Assembly (NCBI RefSeq): GCF_028736035.1
Contig: NZ_CP117866.1
Location: 1 to 64,000 of the forward strand
Origin: Streptomyces sp. T12
GTDB lineage: Bacteria; Actinomycetota; Actinomycetes; Streptomycetales; Streptomycetaceae
Direction: 5' to 3'
DNA: 64,000 nt
Position numbers and translations under genes: made by a program. Under the pieces are notes generated by a model. That model searched no databases. It worked only from the letters and a program-made list of their open reading frames with translations, and was not told the origin of the DNA. Within the stretch, counting starts at the first letter, position 1. Every line of letters starts with the position of its first letter. Positions 18,124 to 26,412 of this stretch are shown here, one piece after another.

Positions 18124-19791
18124 GTGGCAGGCAACGGCGGGCACGGTGAAAGCGGTTACGCGGCAACGCTGCGCAGGCTGGGGGAGGCACTCACAGACTT
18201 GAAGCGCGAGCGTGGTGCCCCTTCCTACGACCGGATCCTGGTGCGCGGAAAGAAGGTGTGCGGCGAGCGGTCAGCGATGTCGAAGGCTTCGATGAGCGAG
18301 GTGTTCGCCGGACGACGCGGCCCCGCCTCGCTGGACCGGCTGCTGTGGCTGGTGCGCGTCCTGCTGTCATACGACGACGGCGAGGAGGTGAAGCCGCCCG
18401 AACGGCGCGATCCTCAACTGCAGGCCTGGAGGAACCGGTGGCACACCCTGGAGAGCGAGCGGGCCTCATCGCGCCGCGCATCTTCGGCACAACAAGCGGA
18501 GTCGGCGTCCGAGGCCGGCCAGGACCCGGACGCGATCCCGTCCGGCCACGAGGGCCTGGCGCCCGACGACATACCCAGCCGCTTCACAAAGCACCAGCAC
18601 CGCAGCCCCCTCCAAGCCCTGGCCGCTGATCCCGCCCTCCTTCCGGCAGCCACGGCAGACGACAACACGGCCGCGGCCAGAGCGCAGGCGGCATCACCCT
18701 CCCAGATACCCCTTCCCACACAGCAGTTACCGGCACCACCCACAGCGAACACCTCACCCACAGCACCGCAGCCTGAGCCCTTCGCCCCTGCCGGCGCCCC
18801 GCTCACCGGCGACACCGGGGCCGTCTGCGCGATGGCGTTCTCCCCCGACCAAAACCTCCTCGCCATCGTGAGCGGCAACGTCATACGCCTGTGGGATCCG
18901 ACCACGCGCGTCTCCCTCGGCTCTCCGCTGACCGGCAGGAGTCAAGTACCGTTCTGGACAGTGGCCTTCTCCCCCGACAGCCGCCTCCTCGCCACCGGCA
19001 GCAGGGACAAGACCGTGCGGCTGTGGGACACGGCCCGGCGCATCACCGCCGGTGACCCCCTCCGCGGCCACACCGACGGAGTCTGCTCCGTGGCCTTCTC
19101 CCCCGACCAAAACCTCCTCGCCACCGGCAGCAGGGACAAGGAAGTACGGCTGTGGGACACAGCCGGACACACGCCCGCCGGTGACCCCCTCACCGGCCAC
19201 ACCGCAGACGTCTACTCAGTGGCCTTCTCCCCCGACGGCCGCCTCCTCGCCACCGGCAGCGAGGACAGGACCGTGCGCCTGTGGAGCGTGGCCGGCCAAA
19301 CCTGCGTCGGCGCCCCCCTCACCGGCCACACCGCAGACGTCTACTCAGTGGCCTTCTCCCCCGACGGCCGCCTCCTCGCCACCGGCAGCAGGGACAAAAC
19401 CGTACGGCTGTGGGACACAGCCCGGCACATCCCCGTCGGTGCCCCCCTCACCGGCCACACCGATCAGGTGTACTCGGTGGCGTTCTCCCCCGACCAAAAC
19501 CTCCTCGCCACCGGCAGCAGGGACAAGGAAGTACGGCTGTGGGACACAGCCAGCCAGCAGCGCCGCGCGGCCCCGTCACCGGGCAGCAGCGGCAAGGAGG
19601 GCCACAGGCCGCCAGCGGCGGCGAAGGCCTGGGCCAGTGGACCGCGGAACAGGGCCTTCTCCCGCTCGGTCTCCAACGCCCGCACCCTGACCACCCCCAC
19701 CACCGCGGCCCACACTCCCGACGGCTGCACCCACTCCTACTCATCAGCCACCGCGCCAGCCCAGAAAACCGACTCCAGGAGACCCCGATAA
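18124..19791 (+). CDS. HTH-WD40 repeat protein
   Basis: About 555 residues. The N-terminus (TLRRLGEALTDLKRERG, then SMSEVFAGRRGPASLDRL) is a helix-turn-helix-type domain found at the start of Streptomyces NB-ARC/WD40 regulators. A Pro/Ala linker follows. Six WD40 blades of 43 residues come next, each with a form of SVAFSPD.RLLATGS.D.TVRLWD. Several blades are nearly identical in DNA, indicating recent duplication or gene conversion. A seventh blade is replaced by a low-complexity tail, so the propeller may be truncated. GTG 18124 has GGGAG upstream; the open frame extends back through the phased repeats but that part is non-coding-like. A role in scaffolding or signalling is inferred. Confidence 0.8.
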   Translation: MAGNGGHGESGYAATLRRLGEALTDLKRERGAPSYDRILVRGKKVCGERSAMSKASMSEVFAGRRGPASLDRLLWLVRVLLSYDDGEEVKPPERRDPQLQAWRNRWHTLESERASSRRASSAQQAESASEAGQDPDAIPSGHEGLAPDDIPSRFTKHQHRSPLQALAADPALLPAATADDNTAAARAQAASPSQIPLPTQQLPAPPTANTSPTAPQPEPFAPAGAPLTGDTGAVCAMAFSPDQNLLAIVSGNVIRLWDPTTRVSLGSPLTGRSQVPFWTVAFSPDSRLLATGSRDKTVRLWDTARRITAGDPLRGHTDGVCSVAFSPDQNLLATGSRDKEVRLWDTAGHTPAGDPLTGHTADVYSVAFSPDGRLLATGSEDRTVRLWSVAGQTCVGAPLTGHTADVYSVAFSPDGRLLATGSRDKTVRLWDTARHIPVGAPLTGHTDQVYSVAFSPDQNLLATGSRDKEVRLWDTASQQRRAAPSPGSSGKEGHRPPAAAKAWASGPRNRAFSRSVSNARTLTTPTTAAHTPDGCTHSYSSATAPAQKTDSRRPR

Positions 19792-20157
19792 ATGGAGCCA
19801 GGTTCACACGCGACCAGCCACCCATGCCCACACTGACTGCCCACGACCACGAAAACCACCACTAGGCGAAAGCAAAGATCAACAGCCACCCTGTCTACGC
19901 GACCACACCAAGTCAACCAGAGCCAAAACTCGTGAACATTGAAGAGCGCGTTGATCGCCAAGTGCTGTCCGAACCCGTGACCAAACGCTGTCCCCGGAAG
20001 TGAACGAAGCCATCGGCGGGCTACGCCCCGTCCGACGGGGCATCCCAGCCGGTCGGCGGGCTCGGGCGTGCTGGGCTGAACACCGTGAGCGAGCGCAAGC
20101 CCTACGAGAGCGGCCGCCGCAGGTAGTCTGGCCCCGCCAATGACACCGGGAGGCAGT
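19792..20157. other. Intergenic region without a gene
   Basis: No coding frame with a start and RBS was found. A tight hairpin (GCCCCGTC / GACGGGGC, 20025-20041) lies between the WD40 gene and the peptidase and could act as a terminator. Confidence 0.4.
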
Positions 20158-20826
20158 GTGAGGCTTCTTCTTACTTCCGCCGGCATCAAAAACACGAGCA
20201 TCCACAACGCGCTAGTCGACCTGCTGGGCAAACCGATCGCCGACTCCAACGCCCTCTGTATCCCCACTGCGGGGTACGGGCACCCCCAAGGCAGTCCTGC
20301 TGGGGCATGGCGTTTCATCACCGGTCAGTCCTCGACACCCATGTGTGAGCTGGGTTGGAAGTCCTTGGGAGTGCTGGAGCTCACCGCGCTGCCCAGCATC
20401 GACGAAGAACGCTGGGTCCCCTGGGTCCGAGAGGCAGACGTCCTGCTGGTGAATGGCGGCGACGCCCTGTACCTGTGCTACTGGATGCGGCAGTCCGGGC
20501 TGGCGGATCTCCTGCCGTCGCTGCGCGAGACCGTCTGGGTGGGGCTGAGCGCCGGGAGCATGGTGATGACCCCCCGTATCGGGGAGGACTTCGTCGAGTG
20601 GAAGCCGCCCACCGGTGGCGACACCACGCTGGGCATCGTCGACTTCTCGATCTTCCCGCACCTGGATCACGAACTCCTGCCGGAGAACACCATGGCCGAC
20701 GCCGAGAGATGGGCGGCCGGGATCCCGGGTCCGGCGTACGCGATCGACGACGAGACCGCCATCGCAGTGACCGACGGCACCGTCGACGTCGTCTCCGAGG
20801 GCCACTGGAAGCTGTTCTCCTCCTAG
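20158..20826 (+). CDS. Peptidase S51 / dipeptidase E-like protein
   Basis: About 222 residues beginning RLLLTSAGIKNTSIHNALVD. The nucleophile elbow is VGLSAGSMVM, with Ser in the G-x-S-x-G context typical of PepE. DVLLVNGGDALYLCYWM precedes it, and FPHLDHE carries the His. It is a cytosolic class-I glutamine-amidotransferase-like fold; family members cleave Asp-X dipeptides. GTG 20158 follows GGGAGG closely and gives the usual family N-terminus; an ATG at 20140 is an alternative without RBS. The gene is intact and unlinked to its neighbours. Confidence 0.85.
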   Translation: MRLLLTSAGIKNTSIHNALVDLLGKPIADSNALCIPTAGYGHPQGSPAGAWRFITGQSSTPMCELGWKSLGVLELTALPSIDEERWVPWVREADVLLVNGGDALYLCYWMRQSGLADLLPSLRETVWVGLSAGSMVMTPRIGEDFVEWKPPTGGDTTLGIVDFSIFPHLDHELLPENTMADAERWAAGIPGPAYAIDDETAIAVTDGTVDVVSEGHWKLFSS

Positions 20827-20987
20827 CCGCCGGCAAGAGCGCTCGGCAAGCGCCCGCTCATGCCGCGCTCAGGGCGAACGAGGGCACAAGGCGAACAGCT
20901 CGATCGCAGGCGGCTCCCAGAGGGGACGAGGAATGGCCTGCCTGCCCGTTGCCAGAGGGTGGTGCGTGAGTTGACGTCCGTTTCGCT

Positions 20988-21319
20988 CTATCGGGAGGGG
21001 CAAGCGGGCTGGCCGCTGCGTCGCCGGCGGGTGTTGTTGATGTAGTTGGGTGCGATCTCCAAGTCCATCGCCTTGATCTGCTGGTAGGCCGGATGGTCCG
21101 GCAACTTCGGGGCCAGCGGCGCAGCGGTGCCGGATCGGGCAGCTCCAGCAGCGTCTTGCGGGTGATCCGGACCTCCTCGGCGGCCCGGCCGAGTTCGTCC
21201 ACCCGTGCGGTCAGCTGCGCTATCTGCTTCCTCGTCGTCTCGGCCTGCGCGGCGATCTCCTGTTCCCGCTCCTCCAGCCGCGCCAGCACCGCCCCGAGGG
21301 TCAGCTCCCCGCCACTCAT
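20988..21319 (-). pseudogene. Coiled-coil/winged-helix hypothetical, internally deleted
   Basis: From ATG 21319: ELTLGAVLARLEEREQEIAA and AETTRKQIAQLTARVDELGR form a coiled coil. After a frameshift near 21140 come PKLPDHPAYQQI and KAMDLEIAPNYINNTRRR. The part normally expected between YQQI and the LEIAP winged-helix block is missing. Frameshift plus deletion make it non-functional. Confidence 0.45.
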
Positions 21320-21737
21320 GTGCTGCGCCAGGCCGCGGCGGTGGCCCCGGTCAGCCGGCGCAGTATCACCACGGTCATCTCCCAGTACACCCGCGACTCC
21401 GAACTGCGCGGCAGGTACTCGTAGTCGCGCACCAGGCTGCGGTGCGGCATCAAGATCTCGTAGGCGCACTCCACGATCCACCGTTCGGGGATCGGCACGA
21501 ACCCGGTCTGGGCCGGGTTGCGCTCGACGATCTCCACCTCGATGCCCACCCTCTCCCCGTGCGCGACGGCGGCGTTCTCGAAGCCCTGGTCGACCAGGCG
21601 TTCTGAACGGTGTTGGTGTCGGCGGCGACCTTGTCCAGCAGCGTGATGCCGGCGGCGTTGTCGTGCACGGACACGGCGAGCACCACCAGCGCGATCACCA
21701 GGCCCAGTACGTCAACGGCCAGGCTGCGCTTGCGCAC
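21320..21737 (-). pseudogene. IS5-family transposase C-terminal remnant
   Basis: The frames read KRSLAVDVLGLVIALVVLA, then VHDNAAGITLLDKVAADTN. After a frameshift near 21603 come VEIVERNPAQTGFVPIPERW and SESRVYWEMTVVILRRLTGA. These are the central and C-terminal blocks of an IS5-type DDE transposase; the N-terminal half with the first Asp is absent. It abuts the coiled-coil remnant. Confidence 0.7.
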
Positions 21738-22100
21738 CTATGCGCACGTCTGCCGTCGCTTCCTCACATCTGGCGTGCGCATCTTCCATGCGGCGCCTAC
21801 TTCTGATCACAACAACCGGCCCCCGACACGTGTGAAGCAGCTCTCTCGGATCGGCATGCGAGGGACATAAGGACGCCATGCGCCTCAGCGGAAGCCGAGA
21901 ATTGAGATTCGAGCACTTCGCGATGCGTCCCCGACGACGCCCAGCAGCTCACAACGGCTTGACGGGCACCGCTGTCCAACCGCTGGCGCATCGCCTGAAC
22001 GGAGCCGACCTCCCTCACCAGTCGGCAGGACCCGGCGGGACATCATCGGCATGACGGCCGACCCGTGTCCTACCGAGTCCACTCCGGTGGCCGTTCTGAC

Positions 22101-22343
22101 TCAGCCGCCGCTCTTACGACGAAACGACCGCTGGCTCACAGCCGGGCCGTGCGCGCCGCGGACATTCGACGCGTCGGTCTTCGCAGCAAGGTCGGTGGTG
22201 TCCGCCTGCACACCGCGCTTGCGCGCCAGGGCCTCCCGAAACTTGCGCTTCAGGTCGTACTGGCCGTCATCGTCGGGCGAGACGACAGAGCTCTCGGCGT
22301 CAACCGGCTCCGCACCTTTGCGTGATGGAGACTCTGCAGTCAT
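22101..22343 (-). CDS. DUF5302-family protein
   Basis: About 80 residues starting MTAESPSRKGAEPVD. The family core is QYDLKRKFREALARKRG, and the C-terminus is RGAHGPAVSQRSFRRKSGG. AGGAGG lies at ideal spacing before ATG 22343. These small basic, disordered proteins are common in Streptomyces and have no known function. The gene is intact within decayed surroundings. Confidence 0.8.
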   Translation of the reverse strand: MTAESPSRKGAEPVDAESSVVSPDDDGQYDLKRKFREALARKRGVQADTTDLAAKTDASNVRGAHGPAVSQRSFRRKSGG

Positions 22344-22403
22344 GGTGACCTCCTGGGTTCGGGCAGTGGAGAGCACAGCTTGTCATGCCGGGCACCGCTC
22401 GAG

Positions 22404-22690
22404 TCACACCCGACTGCGGCCCAAGTGCCTCGCACAGCGCGACCGCACATGCGGCGGACCAGGCCCCACCCCCACCACCGCCCGCCACACCGGCACCCGG
22501 CCGGGCAGCAAATACAAATGCTTGGCGGCGACCGTCTTTCCCAAGCCCGTATCCCCGTAGGCACAGCACATCCCGCGGGCCGCGACCGTATGCCCCATAG
22601 TCTCCACCACACCGGCCACCTACCGCGTCGACACCAGCCGGGCCCCCGGCGCATACCGCCGAGCTCATGGCCCTCGCGGACGCCGACGTA
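22404..22690 (-). pseudogene. P-loop ATPase fragment (transposition-ATPase-like)
   Basis: VAGVVETMGHTVAARGM is followed by Walker A YGDTGLGKTVAAKHLYLLP and VPVWRAVVGVG. The sequence then degrades into Arg-rich nonsense. The start and the Walker B region are missing. The N-terminal arrangement resembles TniB/MuB-like ATPases of transposons, which is an inference. Confidence 0.45.
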
Positions 22691-22699
22691 CGCCGCGCG

Positions 22700-23003
22700 A
22701 CAGCCGCAGCGCGGCAGCACAAGCCGGCCGAGTAGCCCTCGCCTCGCTACCGGGCTTTCGTACCGGCGACGCCCTCGCCTGCGCCGTCCTCACGGCAGCC
22801 GGACCGGACCGCATGGCCATCTACGGCCGACGAGCCCACAGCGCACGGCATGCCCTCGGTATCACCCTCAGCCACGCACCCGGCCGCTACAGCCGCTGCA
22901 TCGAAGCGATCGACCAGTTCCTCGCCATCGCCCCAGACCCGATCCGCAACTGGACCCACACGACATGGACACCGCCCTGTACTGGCTCGCCACCACCGCA
23001 TAG
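22700..23003 (+). pseudogene. Small remnant, helix-hairpin-helix-like
   Basis: The frame reads SLPGFRTGDALACAVLTAAG, PDRMAIYGRRAHSARHALGI and RYSRCIEAIDQFLAI. It then shifts frame near 22960 to MDTALYWLATTA and a stop. The LPGFxTG start is reminiscent of helix-hairpin-helix DNA-binding proteins, but I cannot name the family. Confidence 0.3.
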
Positions 23004-23059
23004 CGGCGCTCAACGAAGCTCAGGCCAACCCACCACCCATCCGGAACGCGGTGTGACGG

Positions 23060-23480
23060 GCCACGGCGGTCGCCTTCGTGCCTTCGTGCCTTCGAGTACG
23101 GTCGCGCCGAGCTTGGCCAGCCGCCCTTGGCGGCCGAGCGCCGGATGCGGGGTGCAGGGAGGGGCCGAGGGGGTCGCCGACCCCGTCCCGGGCGGGGTCT
23201 CCTCGATCTCACCGAGCGGCGAGTAGCCGATCGAGCAGAAGTAGTCCGCCATGCCTCTGCTGCCGGTCAGAATGAACTTGGTTCGCTGGTGGGCGCTGTC
23301 CTTGGCGTCCTCCCGGATGCCGGTCTTGCGGTCGAGTACGTCGTACTCCGTGATGAGGGTCTTGGTCGCGCCGTTCACCGTGCTCGTGACGGTCAGCGGT
23401 CGGTCGTCGTCGTAGGTGGTGGTGAGCTTGCCCTTGGCTGGGTCGACGACCTCGGTCCAGCGGCCCTTCAGTCGTATCCG
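23060..23480 (-). pseudogene. RHS/YD-repeat fragment
   Basis: RWTEVVDPAKGKLTTTYDDD, RPLTVTSTVNGATKTLITEY and DVLDRKTGIREDAKDSAHQR show the YD-repeat periodicity of RHS polymorphic toxins. FCSIGYSPLGEIEETPPG follows. No start, full shell or C-terminal toxin is present. It is a displaced fragment of a larger RHS protein. Confidence 0.6.
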
Positions 23481-23580
23481 TAGTCCCGTTCGGCTTTGTT
23501 GTCGTACTCCTGAGTTCCGTCCCATAACCTCGTGCATGGAGACGTCAGTTGCCATATGTATCCACTTTGAGGAGGCGTTA

Positions 23581-24417
23581 GTGCTCGGAAGGGGCACGCG
23601 GTTGCTCGCGGGCGCCATGGCCGTGGCCTGCATTGTGCTTGTCGGCCCCAGTGCACCGAGCGGTGCTCTCTCCGCCAGGTCACTGCCCGTCGAAGCCGTC
23701 AGAGACGTCGTACCGAACCGGGTCATGACGTGGAACCTTTGCAACCCCTGCGAGGAAAGCGACGTTGCCCGGGCGGCGGAAATCGCCAAGTTTGCGCCCC
23801 AAGTCATCGGCCTGCAAGAAGCGTGCGTGGGTGATGTCGAGAGGATCCGGGATTATCTGGAGTACCTTTACGGGCTCGTTTACCACGTTGAGTACGGGAT
23901 GGTGCTGCGGAGTTGGGGCCGCTGCGGGGGAGCGCTGTGGAGTCCGGGAGGGTTCGGTCAGGCGCTGCTGTCGGCGGCACCGATGACAGGCCGCGTCAAC
24001 GTGGAATATCCCGACGGCGGATCCGAAGACCGTGGGTACATGGCGGTCACCACCACTGTGGGCGGCCGGTCCGTCCGGGTCTTCAACACACATCTCGCCC
24101 AGCGACGTCAAGAGGCAGTGCGAGCGGACCAGGCCGGCGTACTCGCCGCGGACGTCGCCCGGCACGACCGTGCGATCGTTCTCGGCGACTTCAACGCCGT
24201 GCCGGACGCCCCCGAACTCGCCCGGGTATGGGCGCTGGCCGCGGATACAGACCGCCAGTGCCGTCCCTCGCCCACCAGCACCTGCGAGCCGACCACCGAC
24301 TGGCAGAGCAAGTTCGACTACGTCTTCCTGCGAGGCATCGTCCCGCTCAAGCACCAAGTGCATCCGACCCCGTACTCGGACCACCATCTGCTGCACACCG
24401 ACGTGAACCCCGCTTAA
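23581..24417 (+). CDS. Secreted endonuclease/exonuclease/phosphatase-family protein
   Basis: About 278 residues from GTG 23581, which has AGGAGG 5 nt upstream. A signal peptide (LLAGAMAVACIVLVG) is followed by the EEP fold. Catalytic landmarks are VMTWNLCNP, IGLQEAC (Glu), VFNTHLAQRR, IVLGDFNAVPD (GDFN) and a final YSDHHLL (SDHH). Such proteins are Mg-dependent DNases or phosphodiesterases; here it acts outside the cell. The gene is complete, with a stop 2 nt before the IS remnant at 24419. Confidence 0.85.
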   Translation: MLGRGTRLLAGAMAVACIVLVGPSAPSGALSARSLPVEAVRDVVPNRVMTWNLCNPCEESDVARAAEIAKFAPQVIGLQEACVGDVERIRDYLEYLYGLVYHVEYGMVLRSWGRCGGALWSPGGFGQALLSAAPMTGRVNVEYPDGGSEDRGYMAVTTTVGGRSVRVFNTHLAQRRQEAVRADQAGVLAADVARHDRAIVLGDFNAVPDAPELARVWALAADTDRQCRPSPTSTCEPTTDWQSKFDYVFLRGIVPLKHQVHPTPYSDHHLLHTDVNPA

Positions 24418-24418
24418 T

Positions 24419-24662
24419 AGTTCGCGCAGTTGGGCGCGGTGGTGGCACCCGGCAGCAAGACGGGCACAGCTCTTGGTGATCGTGGAGTTGCGACGCTCTG
24501 TGATCACCGAGGAGACCTGTGCCTGTCCTGCCATCCCGGCTGACCGACCCGCTCTGAGGCCAAGTCGTGGCCCTGCTGCCCGAGCGGCCGGCGTACCACC
24601 CGGACCATCCGCTGAGCTGCCACCGCCCACGCATCAGCGACCGGATCGTCTTCGACAAGTGC
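24419..24662 (+). mobile_element. Truncated IS5-type element, left end
   Basis: A 41-bp end sequence (24419-24459, starting AGTTCGCGCAGTTGGGCG) leads into a transposase N-terminus: VPVLPSRLTDPL, an in-frame TGA, then LLPERPAYHPDHPLSCHRPR and ISDRIVFDK. It ends abruptly at 24662. The same 41 bp occur inverted at about 29078-29118. Confidence 0.75.
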
Positions 24663-24985
24663 GGCGCAGGGCCGTCTCGCGCTCGCGTGTGCGGGAACTG
24701 CGGTCACGAAGCAACGCGTATGGCAGTTCGGTGGCGCCAGTGAGGTAGTCGTCGACGAAACGCGTACGGATGACGCCGTGGGCGTGGAAAGCCGCTCCGG
24801 GGAGGCCAGCGGCCCCCGGAGCGCGGGCTCCGCACCAGGGCCGGGCGGGGCCTCTGAGGAGACTCTCGGAACCGCCTCCACGAAGACCCGGGCGTAGGAG
24901 CCCTCGAACAGCCGGTCCTCCCGTCGGCTTTCCCTCGCCCTCACCATCGCCCCCCTCAAGGGAGTCTTCCCCACGCCCCTCAACG
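24662..24985 (-). pseudogene. SAM-dependent methyltransferase (LCM-type) fragment
   Basis: MVRARESRREDRLFEGSYAR matches the ESRRPDRLFxDP start of actinobacterial leucine-carboxyl-methyltransferase-like proteins. Another frame gives HGVIRTRFVDDYLTGATELP. The remainder is cut off at the IS boundary at 24662. It is frameshifted and 3'-truncated. Confidence 0.45.
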
Positions 24986-25041
24986 GCTCGTTCGGCTGCG
25001 CGGGCCGCTCCCTCCTCGAACCCGCCACCTCGGAGGGGTGG

Positions 25042-25503
25042 ATGGCGGAGAACCGCACCGGCTCGACAGACGGCTCATCGAACTGTCCGCGGCGGGCCAC
25101 CGGCGAGCCCGGCGACCTGGTCCCTGCGCCGGGCGAGAGGGCCGTACGCCAAGACGTCATCAAGCACCCGGCCAGGTCCGTCAGCTCGGTCAGCTCGGTC
25201 AGCTCGGTCAGCTCGGTCAGCTCGGTCAGCTCGGTCAGCAAGATTCACCGGCGGACCGGCTTCGTACAGAGCTACGTGTCCACCTCGGTGGCCCGACTCA
25301 AGGACCGCGGGCTCATCGAGACCACGGCCGACCCCAGCGATGTACGGCGCACGCGCGTACGCGTCACGGCGCACGCCTCTCAGGCTGTCGCCCGCTGGGC
25401 CCGTCGCCGTATCGACGATACCCTCGGCTCCGCCCTCAGCGACCCGGCCCAGGCACGCCGCGAGACCGCCCTGCTGGACGAACTCGCCCAGATGCTCCTG
25501 TGA
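25042..25503 (+). pseudogene. MarR-family regulator with N-terminus replaced by repeat tract
   Basis: The C-terminal half is MarR-like: HRRTGFVQSYVSTSVARLKD, then RGLIETTADPSDVRRTRVRV, the recognition helix and wing. The region before it is a run of SSV encoded by a 9-bp tandem repeat, preceded by sequence with no MarR character. The first helices and dimer interface are missing. Formally the frame is open from ATG 25042, but a functional repressor is unlikely. Confidence 0.5.
25180..25239 (+). repeat. 9-bp tandem repeat, six and two-thirds copies
   Basis: The unit GTCAGCTCG is perfectly repeated and encodes (SSV)n in the MarR frame. It lies exactly where MarR homology begins. Another 9-bp repeat tract lies at 28712-28738. 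Confidence 0.9.
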
Positions 25504-25519
25504 TCCGGAGGCCCGCCGC

Positions 25520-25933
25520 TCACTCCCCGGCTACCCGAGAGCGGTGGACGTGCCGGAGGCCTAGGAGTTCGGCGACGGCCTCCAGCCAGCGGGCGGTCTC
25601 CTCGTCGCCGTCGATCCCGTCGGCGGCAGTGGCCGCGGACTCCAGCCATGCACGGACCATGGACGCCGCCTCGTCGCCCGGCACCGGCTCGCGCAGCTCG
25701 GCCGCGTACCGGACACCCCCGCGACGTACCACCTTGGCAAGGAAGGCCACCGCCCGCGGCTGGATGCCGAGCCGGTCCAGCAGGACGGCGGCGCCGACCG
25801 CGCCGTCGCCGAAGAGGGCGGTGCGGTGCGGTCCGGCGAAGGAGAGGCCGTAACGGAGCATCGTCGGGATGTCCGACTGTGCCAGCTGGTCGTCGGTCCG
25901 GCCGGGGGGCGAGGTCTGCGGCGCGGAGGTCAT
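25520..25933 (-). CDS. Small cytosolic protein, last gene of protease-toxin operon
   Basis: 137 residues with no signal peptide or membrane segment. Conserved-looking parts are DIPTMLRYGLSFAGPHRTAL and VGAAVLLDRLGIQPRAVAFL, followed by an acidic helical C-terminus. Its ATG overlaps the stop of the lipoprotein gene (ATGA), so the two are translationally coupled. I do not recognise the family. Position suggests an accessory or second immunity factor for the upstream protease; this is an inference. Confidence 0.6.
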   Translation of the reverse strand: MTSAPQTSPPGRTDDQLAQSDIPTMLRYGLSFAGPHRTALFGDGAVGAAVLLDRLGIQPRAVAFLAKVVRRGGVRYAAELREPVPGDEAASMVRAWLESAATAADGIDGDEETARWLEAVAELLGLRHVHRSRVAGE

Positions 25934-26403
25934 GGCTGCCTCACGGTGACGGTGTAGGTGTGGATGGTGGCTCGGTACTTCCTTTGGGGGGTGGGGCTGC
26001 CGCTGGGGATAGGCGACGGGGTGACGGGGCCGCCGGCATCGCCGCCGCCGGCGCAGGCACCGTGCGGGCACTGGATGAGCCGGATCTTCGTCGTGCCCGG
26101 ACCGACGGCCTTGAAGTCGAAGAAGTCCGTTCCGCTCCCGCTGCCGACGGCGTCGTCGTCGGCCTCGATCTCCTCCCGCTTGTCCGTCTTGCGGACGACG
26201 TCGGGGTCGGGCTCCGGCGATGTCAGGTACCACCATTCCCCCATCGCGGTGTCGACCGGAACGGACAGCGTGAACTCCTCCCCCTCATCCACCTGTATGT
26301 GCTTCTCACCCAGCTCGTAGGTGTCCGGCTCGGTGAGGCCGCAGCCCGCGAGCACGGTCATCAGCAGGGCGGGAAGGGCGAGTCGGCGCAGGGCGCTGGT
26401 CAT
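25930..26403 (-). CDS. Lipoprotein resembling a chagasin-type (I42) protease inhibitor
   Basis: About 157 residues. A signal sequence with lipobox (LLMTVLAGCG) anchors it outside the membrane. The mature part starts HIQVDEGEEFTLSVPV and continues VDTAMGEWW. It then has GSGSGTDFFDFKAVGPGTTK and ends RATIHTYTVTV. The layout (GEEFTLSVP, a G-W loop, GxGxxxFxFKAxxPGxxxI, TYTVTV) resembles chagasin-family inhibitors of papain-like proteases, although the RPW loop is not evident. It starts right after the protease gene, with an alternative GTG at 26412. The role as immunity protein is inferred. Confidence 0.6.
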   Translation of the reverse strand: MTSALRRLALPALLMTVLAGCGLTEPDTYELGEKHIQVDEGEEFTLSVPVDTAMGEWWYLTSPEPDPDVVRKTDKREEIEADDDAVGSGSGTDFFDFKAVGPGTTKIRLIQCPHGACAGGGDAGGPVTPSPIPSGSPTPQRKYRATIHTYTVTVRQP

Positions 26404-26412
26404 GACGCTCAC

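Noticed and set aside
18780..19560. Regularly spaced repeats that could be a CRISPR array
   Set aside because: The units are 129-bp coding WD40 blades in one frame, without unique spacers.
25180..25239. CRISPR-like repeat tract
   Set aside because: Perfect 9-bp tandem with no spacers.
24504..25241. Minus-strand protein with LTE repeats
   Set aside because: It reads through the antisense of the 9-bp repeat and two unrelated gene fragments; no single family spans it.
25042..25503. Complete MarR regulator
   Set aside because: The frame is open, but the N-terminal helices are replaced by a repeat-coded SSV tract.
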